NCBI GenBank assembly: GCA_033961575.1
Contig: CM066738.1
Location: 66,439,478-66,503,477 of the forward strand
Direction of reading: 5' to 3'
DNA length: 64,000 bases
Origin: Aselliscus stoliczkanus
Taxonomy: Eukaryota > Chordata > Mammalia > Chiroptera > Hipposideridae
Positions 1-10,925 of the stretch are shown here, one piece after another. Below the pieces are notes generated by a model. It searched no databases and was not told where the DNA came from. It worked only from the letters and a program-made list of their open reading frames with translations. The position numbers and the translations under genes are program-made. Numbering within the stretch: the stretch's first letter is position 1; every line of letters starts with the position of its first letter.

Positions 1-419
1 AAAATAATTTTTTAGTTGTGCCAGCTACCAACATAATTGTTTCTAAAAAAAATCTAATAAATACCTAAAATGGAATTCTTGCTGACTCTGCAAATCTTAC
101 TTGGTGACTTGTGAGGCAGGTCTTTAAAACTACATAAAACAATAAAGACTCCAGTGTTCAGACAATAAGCTTGCCAGATAACCACATCATCATACAAAAC
201 AATCATCATACACAAAATCAACATAAAGCAATTTTTTATTATAAAATATATAAATCAGGAAATACGTTCTCTCTATATAAACCAAAGACTCACTTTGCAC
301 AAATTTTAATCCTTCATTAATACCTTTGTTTTTAGAAATGTATTTATCCTTTTACATTTTTTTTGTCTGTGTTCTAGGATATGTTTACCCAATGCAATGT
401 GATGTAAATGTTGCAGTTT
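1..419. other. Unassigned AT-rich DNA
   Basis: I see no coding frame of substance, no RNA gene and no repeat I can name here. The stretch is AT-rich and ends at the target site of the SINE that follows. Confidence 0.4.
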
Positions 420-434
420 AAAATGTACTATTAG

Positions 435-535
435 GGGCCAGCCGAGTGGCATCGTGGTTAAGAGCTGGCTTGGAAAGCCAGTGGCCCTGGTTCGGGTCCC
501 ACATATGAGGGCCAGTGACACTGCCCTCATAAAAA
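435..535 (+). repeat. Short tRNA-derived SINE with target-site duplication
   Basis: A compact SINE of about 100 bp ends in a short A tail. It carries a tRNA-like head (gggccagccgagtggc) and a clear B-box-like motif, ggttcgggtcc, at 489-499, as expected of an RNA polymerase III promoter. A 15-bp direct repeat, aaaatgtactattag, lies at 420-434 and 536-550, so this is a complete L1-mobilised insertion. The head is shared with the minus-strand SINEs ending at 38471, 39689 and 46317, but this copy lacks their longer bodies. It is a repeat, not a functional tRNA. Confidence 0.85.
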
Positions 536-550
536 AAAATGTACTATTAG

Positions 551-1125
551 GCACCTTTATTGTTTCTCTCCCTTAACCCACAATAATTATTCCAATGACT
601 GGTAAAAACAAGAAAGAGTGCCAAAGTAAATAAAAGGAATTGTATATTGTAATACACCACTAGTTTGATATAAATTGATTGAATTTTAGCTAACAAATTA
701 GATTACAAATAGAAACTGAGGGCCTACTATGTGCAATTCATATTGCTGGTTACTGTATTAATTAGAGATGAATAGAACATGTTTGCTATCTTCATGAACT
801 TTGGATCTAGTTGGAGGGACAAGATATAAATTTACTAAAAGTAATATGATACAGTATGGAGTAAGAAATTTTTCCATGCAAGAAATGTTACAAGAATCAG
901 ATAAATATGATAAATTGCCAAATGTGTGAAAGAAAAAAAGGGATATGGAGTGAAGCTTTACCCTGAGGGGTCTTCTTGAAGAGGAAAAATTTGAATTATC
1001 TTGTAGTATAGCTGAGTTCCAGATAATTTGAGAGGAGACAGGCAGGTTGTTAGATTTAACTGGTATTTTTTCATTAGATAAATATAGAATAAACCTTTTA
1101 TTTACATTTTATAACCAAATTTTGG
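551..1125. other. Unassigned AT-rich DNA
   Basis: No coding frame, RNA gene or nameable repeat is visible. The composition is AT-rich and ordinary for a mammalian gene desert. Confidence 0.4.
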
Positions 1126-1129
1126 CATT

Positions 1130-1890
1130 ATTCTACCAGCAAATCATTACTTCTCTTAAGTAAAATTTTAAAATATTTGTTGCATGTTCCTCAGTATATT
1201 TTTATCTGATTATGAAAGTAATTTTTACCCATTATAAATAAACTATAAAATGTTGATAATCCTAAAGAAAATGTAAATACCTCTTAACTTCTACCATTTA
1301 TCATTTTGACACATCTTCTTCTGCTTTTTTTTCTTTTAAAATATTTGTTTTTCTGATAACAAAAGTAATAAAATATACTTACTATAAAAATCAATTACAA
1401 AATTATACATAGAAAGGGCTAGTTTCCTGTGCTTCTCTGTGACAAGCATATTGATATTCGAGTCTGGTATTAACAATTTTAGAACAAACTTTTTGGAACT
1501 TTCAAACTCAGTATGCAGATTTTACAATAATAGGAAATGATGAGGACTATAGCACGATTGTGAATGTACACTCCATCTAAGGCATTCAATTTCAAATGTT
1601 GTTTTATAATGACCAAATAAAATACACGACTGGGCTGTACATGGTCCTGCAGTATTCTCTTCATAGTGCCAATGTAAATAAAATGATATAAGCATTTTAT
1701 AACCCTTTTTCATTTAACTTCATATGAGAATATCTCATGTTCCTGAAATTTCTTTGTAGATGTAATATTTCTGGTTGTATAATATTCCATCAAGTTATTA
1801 TATTGTGATTTACCTAAGTATTCCCATTCTATTCTTATTAAGCATTTATGCTTTTTCAAATTTCATTGTGTACATAAAATTTTATATAGA
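1130..1890 (-). repeat. Possible old L1 (L1M-like) 3' fragment
   Basis: Phrases such as gtataatattccatcaag near 1777 resemble the reverse complement of old mammalian L1 3' regions, where a similar motif lies just before the end of the element. The match is weak and heavily diverged; no ends or target duplication are visible. It could also be a different old LINE. Confidence 0.3.
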
Positions 1891-2689
1891 TGGGTACATA
1901 ACAGAAGCTTCAACAGCTCCAAACTGAAATTATTCCAATTTCTACCTAAACTGTTCTTTGTCAGTGTTTCCTGTCGTAGTGTATTATGGCATAATGGATT
2001 ATCTCTAAATTCCCACATGAGTCCCTATGTAGAGTTCAGAACCTCTCTGACATTTATTTTTTGGGGTTTGGTGAGAGAAGGTGGTGCCTATATTTCTCCT
2101 GAATCAATCTATAAAGCAAGCCATTTATGTTGTGTTGTTCCTAGTCCTTTCTCTCATTTCCTATGGAGCTCTTCACATTCCTTACTTAATTCACTTCCTT
2201 CTCCTCCTCTACCCAATGCCACTGTACAAGGCCATTATTACATATGGCAGATTTTACAACACAATAGACCCATAAAATTACATATTCAGACATCTCTATT
2301 TTAATGTGACATGGTGTCGCCTGCCACAGGGAACTTCCCACTGGTAGACTTTCTCTTTAGAACCCGTTCATATGTTTGTTCTTGACCCTGTTCCCAGGCC
2401 CTGCAAACACTACCCAACAAGATGTCCAAGGAAATTCTAAATTCTTCTTGCTTTCTTATGCAATAGAATTGAACATTTCTTTGTTTTGCCCTTATTCATA
2501 AGGTACACAGCCTTGATTTTATGATGCTTGCATCTACCTTTTTACTATCTCTTGGGTCTCTCCTTATTACCATTACTCTTTTCTAAGTCATAATCCTTTT
2601 TTGAAAGGCTATGGTAAGAAGTCTTTCTAGGTGAACCTTGCTTCCATTCCCTTTCATTCACATCTTTTGTGCCCCTTCCCCTCACCTTC
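1891..2689. other. Unassigned DNA
   Basis: A 95-codon frame at 2017-2304 has no recognisable domain and no splice or promoter context, so I do not call it a gene. I identify no repeat with confidence. Confidence 0.35.
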
Positions 2690-3110
2690 ACTGCTGCAAA
2701 GACAACCTTTCAAAAACACAAACCTACTTTGAATCTCTTTGGTAGGTTCCCACTGCATTTAGGATCAACAGAAAAATTGTTTAAATGATTTTTAAGGTGT
2801 TCTAGGATCTGCCTCTGGTTTCTTTGCCAGGCTCATGGATGTTATTTTATACTTGTGTCACTAAATAAACTGGGTTTTCTGCAATGCCATAAACCTTAAA
2901 TCTGCCATACTTTTCCCCAACTATGGACTGTCTACATATGGTTCTATTGACTTGAACTTTCTTCTACCACATCTTTACCTGGCTGACTCAAGTCCCAGTA
3001 TAAATTTGACTTTCTCAGGGAAGTTTTCCATTCAAGGCTACATCACTCTCCTATATGCTCTAGTTTATAATTTCCACTTCACACAATTATTTTCTAAACA
3101 TTTTTAGTAT
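2690..3110 (+). repeat. L2 LINE relic
   Basis: The order of phrases (cactgcatttaggatcaac, then ggtgttctaggatctgcctc, then a region about small peptidic motifs and gggaagttttccattcaagg) follows the 3' part of the mammal-wide L2 element in the plus orientation. It is old and diverged, without target duplication. The family call is from memory of the L2 consensus. Confidence 0.5.
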
Positions 3111-3209
3111 GAATTTTTAGATTGGGGATTTGACTGGTTTAAGGGTTTAAATGTTTTATCAACTCATGGTACATCATGTCAAATGCCATCCAAAAAGGTG
3201 ACAACTATG

Positions 3210-4963
3210 GGCCAGCTGAGTTGGTTAGAGCGTGAGCTCTGAGCAATAGTGTGAACGGTTCAATTCCCACATGAGCCAGTGAGCTGTGCCTTATCTGAGC
3301 TGGTGAGAGCATGTGCTCTTAACAACAAGGGTTGCTGGTTCGACTCACGCATGGGATGGTAGGCTGCATCCCTCACAAGTAGGATTGAACACAGCACCTT
3401 CAGCTGAGCAGCCGGGAGCTGCTGATGGGCAGCTAGATAGATGGGCTCAGTGTGCAACAAGGTTCCCCATTTGACTCGTGCATGGATGATGGGCTATATC
3501 CCCCAACCCCCCACCCAACTATTGGGTTGTTGGAAAAGTCATGAGGGATTTTGTTTATGTTTTTCAAAGGTCATTTATTTATATAAAGAACAAAGATCAA
3601 TCAGTGGTATATTACCTGTTTTGTTCCATAACTTCTTATGATCTTTCAGAGAGCTTCATAGTTCCTCATTCATTTATTTGTGAAAAACTGAACAAGGTGC
3701 TGATTTACAGCCTCATCTGAATTGAACATTATACCACTCAAGGAGTTTTGAAGAGAGAGAAACAAGTGGGAGGCTGACAGTGCAAGATCAGGCAATTATG
3801 GTGGGTGTGGCAACACATCCCATCCAAGCTCCAATACTTTTTGACGGGTCATCAAACTTGTGTGTGGTCGTGCATTGTTGCGATGGAACACAGCTCATTT
3901 ACAATTAACAAGCTCTGGGTGGTGTTTCTGGATGATAGATTCATGCAAACTGTTCAATTGATGACAGTAGAGATGCAAATTGATTGTTTGGTACCTTGGT
4001 AGGAGCTCAAAAAACATGACACCTTTAAAAATCTACCACACTAGAGCATAACCTTCCTCTAATGAATGTCTGCTTTCAATGTTGTTTGAGGTAAATCATC
4101 ACATTGGGGCTAAGGCCATTTGCACACCGCATTGTAAAACATCCATTTCTCATCACCAGTTATCAGTCACTTCATGAAAGAATCGTTTTCCTTAAGTTTA
4201 ATGAGCATATTGTAGATGTCTATATGCGCCATCAAATTAACTTCTTTGAGTTCATGCGGAACCCAAATATCGAGCTCGCTTACTTATCCCAGCTTCTTCA
4301 GGTGGTTGTGAACGCTTGAATGATGCATGTTCAATGTTTCTGCAATCTCTCATGTTGTGTAACATGGGTTTGACTCGATCAATGCCTTTATTTTGTCATC
4401 ATCAACCTCGATGGGCCTCCCTGATGGAGGAGCGTTGTTGAGATCAAACTTGGCAGCATGGAATTTTGTGAACCATCATTGGCACTGACATTCTTGTAGA
4501 GCATTGTCACCATAAACTTTATGCAAGTTTTCATAAGCTTGACACGCATTCTTCCTTTTATGGAACTAAAACAATAAAATATGGCAAAAATGCACAGTTT
4601 GGTCTTCCATTTTCAACTTGTAAAATCTCCAAAACTCAACAAATTTCTCAATTTTTTTTAGAATGAAGCTAGAACTGTCAGCTGTCAAATGACTCAACAA
4701 TAACATAGATGTGAATGACTCTCGAACTTCCAAAAATGAACTACCGCCATCTGTTGCAAAAAATCGTCATGACTTTTCTGACAACCCAATAGATTTAAAG
4801 TGGTGACTGGACTTGGAGCTGAGCATGCACCCTCCACAAATAAGATTGAAGGACAACAACTTAACTTGGGGCTGATGAGTCATGGAAAAACACAATATTC
4901 ACCTTCCCTAATTCCTCAATACTGTTCCCCTCCCCAATTCCCCAATAAAATCTTAAAAAAAAA
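3210..4963 (+). repeat. Multi-module tRNA-derived SINE (RHIN-like), split by a mariner
   Basis: At least two tRNA-like modules follow one another (each with gagc...ggttcga/ggttcaa type B-box motifs near 3258 and 3337), then a non-tRNA body (ggacttggagctgagc at about 4809 and aggacaacaacttaactt) and a tail with AATAAAATCTT and an A run. The target duplication is aaaaaggtgacaactatg at 3192-3209 and aaaaaggtgacaattatg at 4964-4981, differing at one base. The SINE is interrupted at 3522-4789 by a mariner, so the SINE itself is roughly 490 bp. The layout resembles rhinolophoid-bat SINEs as I remember them; that is the main evidence for the host group. Confidence 0.75.
3522..4789 (-). mobile_element. 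Mariner DNA transposon copy A (defective)
   Basis: A 1,268-bp element bounded by terminal inverted repeats (ttgggttgttggaaaagtca at the left; its near complement at the right) and flanked by the TA target duplication at 3520-3521 and 4790-4791. The size, the ends and the TA target are typical of Tc1/mariner cut-and-paste elements. The transposase lies on the minus strand and is broken by stops and frameshifts. Around 3870-3910 the block usually read as DNARPHTS appears as NNARPHTS, so the second catalytic aspartate is lost. It is closely related to the element at 39961-41235 and lies in the same orientation. It jumped into an existing SINE and so is younger than that SINE. Confidence 0.88.
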
Positions 4964-6457
4964 AAAAAGGTGACAATTATGCTATTATCAAAATGCTATA
5001 TTCTTAGGAGGGTTTTTATATTTGGGCTCAAGGTTTTCTTAGATAATCTGCCTATTGTTAAATATTGAAATCATTTCTTGTTACATTTGTATGTGTGTGA
5101 GAAGATTTAATATATGTGTTTTATATTATGCTTTCAGAAATGCAGTTTTTCTGTGAATTGAGCTATAGTTGCCCATATAGCAAGTAGAAGCAAAACACAG
5201 ATTTTCATTTAACACACCTTATGTCAGTTAAAAATCTTTCAAGTTATTTTTTTTATTAGTTTCAGGTGTACAACACAATGCAAAAGTTATACTCTTTACT
5301 CCCCAAAGTGAAAACCCTCCTCCCCCAGTTCGTCACTGCACTCCCTCCCCATATCATATATATCTATCACAACTCCCCTGACTCCCCTCCACAGTATACT
5401 CCACATCCCGTGACCATCCACATATTCAGTTACAGTTGGCATACAATACTATACAACATCAGCTTCAGGTGTACAGCGCAGTGATCAAGCCTCTGCTCCA
5501 TCCATGAAGTGGTCTCCCTAACAAGACATGTGACTGTCTGACACGCCACAAAATTTTTACAACATTATTATATTCCCCGAACTGTGTTTCATATCCCTGT
5601 GGCAATATTGTAGTTGTCTATTTATGCTGCCTAATCCCTTCCCCTTCCCCCCCAACCCTCCCCTCCCAACTAGCAACCCTCAGTTTTTCCTCTACATCTA
5701 CGAGTCTGCTTACTTTGATAGTTCACTCAGCTCTTCAGACTCCACACACAAGTGAGATCACATGGTACCTGTCCTTCTCCGACTGACTTATTTCACGCAA
5801 CATAATAGTCTCTTCACAACATTATCAATTACATTCCCAGAACTGCCCCCAATATCCCTGCGGCAACATTGTAGTCCCACCTACACTGTCCAAAACCTTC
5901 CCCTCTCCCTCCTCCCCTCTCCCTCCCAGCCAGCAACCATCAGTTTTTCCTTTATATCTGCTAGATATAACATCAATCTTCTTAAATTTACTGAGACTTG
6001 TTTTGTGGCCTAACATGGTCTATCTTGGAAAATGTCCCATGTGTACTTGAGAAGAATGTATATTCTGTTTTCTCAGGGTGAAATGCTCCAAAAATATGAA
6101 CGAAGTCCAGCTGATCTAAAGTATCATTTAAGGCCCCTCTTTCTGTGTTGATGTTCTGTCTAAAGGGTCTGTCCATTGGTGACAATGGTGTTGAAGTCCC
6201 CTACTATGATAGTGTTACTGTTGATCTCTGTCTTTACGTCTGTCAAAATCTGGTATATGTAATTAGGAGTTCCTATGTTGGGTGCATAGATGTTTATTAG
6301 GGGTATAGTGCCCTTCTTTGTCTTTTATTGTAGTCATTTTAAAGTCTATTTTGTCCAAAATAAGTACTGCTAATCCATCTTTTTTTTTTCTCATTTCCAT
6401 TTGCATGAAATATCTTATTCCATCTGTAAACAGCACATACATGTGTTCTATTTTCTT

Positions 6458-6607
6458 TTTTTTTTTTTTAGCTTTTTAATGCTTTTTTATTGAGATATAA
6501 CTGACATATAACATCATCATATTAGTTTCAGGTGTAAAAGATAATGATTCAATGTTTGTATGTATTGCAAAATGATCACCACAATGAGTCTAGTTACCAT
6601 TCATCAC
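6458..6607 (-). mobile_element. 5'-truncated L1 3' end nested in HAL1-like copy 1
   Basis: A T-run followed by tttattgagatataactgac and a ttagtttcaggtgtaaaag segment is the reverse complement of an L1 3' end from a different subfamily from the host element. The 10-bp direct repeat ctattttctt sits at 6448-6457 and 6608-6617. The uninterrupted version of the host sequence is seen at about 61860 in copy 3, which confirms the insertion. Confidence 0.8.
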
Positions 6608-6762
6608 CTATTTTCTTATCCACTCAGCCACTCTCTGTCTTTTGATTGGGGCATTTAGCCCATTCACATTTAAAATGATTATTGATAGGTGCATATGTAT
6701 TGCCATTTTGTTATTTGTATTTCCGGCCTCCCTGGGTTAGCTTGTTTACCCCTTTCTTTTGT

Positions 6763-7633
6763 TTAAAAAAGCCCTTTTCACCTTTCTTGCAATGCTGGCT
6801 TGGTGATAATGAATTTCTTAAGCTTATTCTTTTCTGAGAAGCTCTTTATTTCTCCTTCAATTTTAAGTGATAGCCATGATGGGTAGAGCAATCTTGGTTG
6901 TAGGCCTTTATTTTGTGTCACTGTGAATATCTCCTGCTACTCCCTTCTGGCCTGCAGAGTTTCTGTAGACAAGTCAGCTGTTAGTCTAACAGGAGTTCCT
7001 TGTATGTAACCTGCTGTCTTTCTCTTGCAGCCTCTAGGATTCTGTCTCTGTCTTTAACCTTTGCCATTTTAACTATGATGTGTCTTGGTGTGGACCTGTT
7101 TGGGTTCAGCTTGTTTGGAACCCTCTGCACTTCCTGGGCATGTATGTTGATTTCCTTCACCAGGGTAGGGAAGTTTTCAATCACTATTTTTTCAAATACA
7201 TTTTCGACCCTTGCTTCTTCTCTTCTCCTTCTGGTATTCCTATGAGTAGGCGGTGGTTGTGTTTCACCTTGTCCCATAGGGCTCTTAAACTATTTTCATT
7301 GTTTTTTTATTCTTTGGTCTTTTTGTTGTGCCAACTGGGTGATTTCTGCTATTTTATCTTCCAAATCGCTGATCCACTCCTCTGCTTCATCTACTCTACT
7401 GGTGATTCCTTCGAGTGTGTTCTTCATTTCAGTTATTGTGTTCTTTAATTCTAGCAGGTTGTTTTTTTATGGTTTCCCTATCCTTCTTTATATCCTCGCT
7501 AAGTTCCTTAAACATTCTTATCATCAGTGTTCTAAACTGTCTCTGAAAGGTTGGATTCTTCTGTTTCATTTGGTTCCATTTCTAGAGGTTTCTTCTGATC
7601 TTTTACTTGTGACATGTTTCCTTGTTTCCCCAT
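6763..7633 (-). pseudogene. L1 ORF1 pseudogene (copy 1)
   Basis: This is the L1 ORF1 RNA-binding chaperone frame, broken by frameshifts. The start is placed at the ATG at 7633, which reads MGKQGN, parallel to MGKQRN in copy 2. Recognisable blocks include ENFPTLVKEINIHAQEVQRV and NRSTPRHIIVKMAKVKDRDR in one frame (6981-7277), while upstream and downstream blocks lie in other frames. The family protein has a coiled coil, an RRM-like domain and a C-terminal domain and coats L1 RNA. Here it cannot give a full protein. Confidence 0.8.
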
Positions 7634-8755
7634 TGTGGCTGACGCTCTGGGATTGCTTTGATGTATTAGGTAGATCACCAGGAGAGCTCTGGCTGGATCA
7701 TGCAGGCACACAGCTCACAGCCCAACACTCCCAGGAAAACCCCCAGTCTCAGCCTGTCCCAATCAGCCACTCACAGATCAGGTCGAGCAGGCTGACAAGC
7801 AATCAGCAGCCTAGCAACTCTGCAAGTACAGTGCGGAGAGCAGGGACCCGAGGCGCCTTGCGCACTCCTGCGTCTCAGTGAGCATGCTGTTGGAGCTGGA
7901 GCACGCCCACCAGGCGTTTCCCTGGCAATGCAGCACTAGCTGTGCGGAGGGTGGGGATCCGAGGCAGCTCGTGCACTACCGGATCTCAGTGAACAGCCTT
8001 TTGGAGCAGGAGAATATCCGCCCAGCGTTTCCCTGGCAACGCAGTATAAGCCGGGGTAGAGGGTGGGGATCCAAGGCTGCATGCACGCGTTTACGCACTC
8101 ACGCACTTCTGCACCAATTCCACCAGACCAATGAGGTCTCGGACCTGATCCTCCATGGGAGGGCCCAAGCCCGACAAAATGGCGCCCTCCTTACACCCCT
8201 GATGTGCAGGCTTCACACCAGGGGAACAATAGTCCAAAAACTTCCAGCCTTTGCACCAAAGGTGCTCAGTTCAGTCCATCCCCCCAGGCTCCCGGTCCGG
8301 CTCACATAGCCACTCCCTCCACCAGTAACCAGGTAAGTGCTCACCAGTGAGCAAGCCCAGATGCCAGCCCCACTGATTTTCCAGCCGCTCCTAGCCTTAC
8401 TGAGCTGAGCAAAGAGTGTCCTCACTAATTTACTGCTGGCTATCTTAGAACTCCTCTTCCCTGCAAAGGAACTCTGGGCTGGTGAGCTGGGTGTGGGACC
8501 AGAGGGTCTCACCCCCAACCGGAGAAGCCCCCCACAGATGGGACCTCCCTCACGGGGTTCGCCCTCTCCGGTCTCCACCCATCCTACCAGACCCGACGTG
8601 GCCTTCTCTTTAAGTTCTTCATTTAGTGGTTCTGTTCATCTAGTGTTCCAGGGACCTCCAGGGTTGAATGCTGTACAATTTGCTTGTAATTTTGGTGTGA
8701 TGCTGGGAGACAGTTAGCACAGCATCTATCTATTGCACCATTTTACCAGAAGTAC
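7634..8755 (-). promoter_or_regulatory. GC-rich L1 5'UTR/promoter with two ~110-bp units (copy 1)
   Basis: This is the 5'UTR of HAL1-like copy 1. Two tandem units, recognised by the repeated tctcagtga and tttccctggcaa blocks, start near 7873 and 7984 (spacing 111 bp). The outer end (8736-8753) carries ccattttaccagaag, the complement of a YY1-like AAAATGG next to an ETS-like core that is mutated in this copy (CTTCTGG instead of CTTCCGG). Such 5' ends are known internal promoters in L1; activity here is inferred. Confidence 0.6.
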
Positions 8756-8769
8756 TTCAAGTTATTTTT

Positions 8770-9118
8770 CATGAAGATAATTTATTATTCTTATCAGTGT
8801 AAAAATAAAATTCTATAACTGTTTTCTGAAACTTTTTTCAGGTTGCTACTCTGCATCCAAAAATATAATTTTCAAAGACTGCCTAATATTACCATAAGTG
8901 GAAATTTCACAATTTACTGTCCTATTCAGCAGAATGTATAGATTATTTCTATTATTTCTATTTTTTCTACTGTTCTATATGATGATGAGATAAGCATCTT
9001 CAGGAATATAGATATCAACAATTTTGTATTCTTGTCTCAATATAATTTTCAAAGATAATTTCTTCTTGATTTGTTTTGTCACACAACTTTCATAAAAGAA
9101 ATTGGCATCTTCATGGTT
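8770..9118. other. Unassigned AT-rich DNA
   Basis: About 350 bp between two L1-derived elements. I see no gene. Its last bases belong to the MIR that continues after the next L1 at 16830. Confidence 0.4.
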
Positions 9119-9135
9119 AAAAGCCTAGACCCTGG

Positions 9136-10925
9136 CGGACACAGAGGTCCCCGAGACATGGAGTGGGGATTTTAGCCATGCAGCAGGGTGCTCACAGTTC
9201 CCTAAATCCCGGCAGACACTTTGGGAGAGCAGCAGGAACTCCACTGGAGCATATGAGGCAAAGGCCTTAGCTCAAAACAGTGTTGGAACTGTGTCTTTTT
9301 TTTTCCTTTTTCTACTCTTGAACAGAAAGCAAAAAAAAAAAAAGAATAACCCACCCACTCCCACAAACTTTGGCCTCCGCCGAGAGAGTGTTAAACTGAC
9401 TCCTGAATGGAGCAGTAGGGGCAGACTACAGAGGTATTCCTACCTGCAGGGGGTTGAGAATTTCGCCCCAGTAAAGGCTGCAGAGTGAGATTATCTACCC
9501 CACGGCCACCTTTATGCAAGGCATGGGAAGCAGGGCAGGTTCACCTGCTGAGGCACTAATTAACAGATTCTTAGCAGCTGGCTTTTGGTGGGGAGGAATT
9601 CTTTAATTCTCCACAGCTGTCAACAGAAAGGGTGCCTAAAGACACTCATTGAGCCTTTGGGGGTGCAGCCTGCCTTGGGACAGGTGAAAGCAAAATGGCA
9701 GTGACTTTGTAAAAACCACCAATCACACGTCACAACCACACTCAATTACAGCAAACCTGCAGTGCCAGGATCACGCTAGGCATCAGGTCGCCTACTGTGT
9801 TCCCACAAGACGCACAGGAATTCTTGTACAGCAGAGGACAAACTGAAGAGAGCTTGGTGGACTTTAGCCAAGACCGGCACGGGTATTTTTGTTTTGTTTT
9901 GTTTTGTTTTCCCTTTATTTGTTGCTTATGTTGGTTGTTTTTAGTTTTTATTTCTATTTCATTTTTATCATTTTGTAGTTTTTAATATAGGCATATATAT
10001 AGGGGTATATAGGTGAATATATGTCTATATATTTCAGTGTGTAGACAAATATATATATTTTTTTTCTTTCTTTTTCTTTCTTTTCCTTTTCTTTTCTTCC
10101 TCACCCTCACTTTCTCCCTGCTTTTATTCATTCTTCTCACTGCTATACATTTCCTCCTTTCCTTTTTCCTGCAAATTTTTTTTTTTTTTACTTTTTTTGT
10201 TTTAATTTTTATTTTTTGGTATAGCTATTCAGTTTCTCATGTTTATTCTATTTTTATTTTATGATATTATATTTTATTTTGTTTCCTCTTGTGTTATTAT
10301 TGTGTGTGTGGTTATTGTTTTGTTTCTGTTTGTTTTCTTCTTTTGTATGTTTGATATTTCTGTACAAGTTGAGTGTAGATTGATGGTTGATTTTTTTTTA
10401 CATGTGAGAGCATTTGGTTTCCTTTGGTGGCTGCGGAGGTTGTTCTTGTTGATCTGTTATGCTCTAAAATCACTCTGCAGCAGTGGGTCCAAACAAACAG
10501 ACACAAGAATCATCATACCAAGAGGCCAACTTTAGAGAAAACCAGAGCATTTCTGGATTTGACATACAAGAGTCACACCCAAAAGGAAGTTGCTACAGGT
10601 ACGAGGGCCCAAAGGATCCAAGTCCATCAGAGGGGTCAATCCTCTCACAGCAGCTCATAAACTGAGGAAACTGCTGACTCTCACAGCTAATCAGTCTGGG
10701 AATCAATCCCACCTACTGATAAGCCAAAAGTAATCAAAACTAAAACTTCAACAGGTGAGGACACACAACACAAGGACGACCTCAGATAAATACACGCACA
10801 GGAGAATAGGGAGACTGAGTAATTCAAATATAAAGGACACACACCATATATGTTTACCCAGAAAAGACTGAGAAAACTGGGGGATCTATCTGTTATATCG
10901 AAGCAAATACAAAGAGTAAGCCAGA
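9136..10925 (+). promoter_or_regulatory. L1 5'UTR of the full-length copy
   Basis: This 1.8-kb stretch precedes ORF1. It begins cggacacagaggtccccgag, and has a short A run at 9329-9344, a pyrimidine-rich and T-rich middle (9890-10410), and no long coding frame with L1 or cellular similarity. By position it is the L1 5'UTR, which in the family holds the promoter. I see no tandem units like those in the HAL1-like copies. Confidence 0.55.

Larger units (their letters stand above)
5252..8755 (-). mobile_element. Internally deleted L1, HAL1-like copy 1
   Basis: A 3.5-kb minus-strand element with a 14-bp target duplication, ttcaagttattttt, at 5238-5251 and 8756-8769. In element order it has a GC-rich 5'UTR (8755 to about 7634), a broken ORF1 (7633-6763), an N-terminal ORF2 endonuclease remnant (about 6740-5971), an extra copy of 3'UTR sequence (about 5970-5813), the C-terminal tail of ORF2 (about 5812-5698) and the terminal 3'UTR (to 5252). 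The entire reverse transcriptase is missing. The same rearranged 3' order occurs in the elements at 41636-44319 and 60688-63988. A 150-bp tail of another L1 is inserted at 6458-6607. The element could not move alone; ORF1 and the 3' end would make it a client of autonomous L1. Confidence 0.85.

Noticed and set aside
3210..3520. tRNA genes
   Set aside because: The A/B-box-like blocks sit in multi-module SINEs with target duplications and tails; no cloverleaf with matched stems was apparent.
8493..8717. Proline- and serine-rich frame in the 5'UTR of copy 1
   Set aside because: It lies in the GC-rich L1 5'UTR and has no counterpart kept open in copies 2 and 3 beyond short shared composition.
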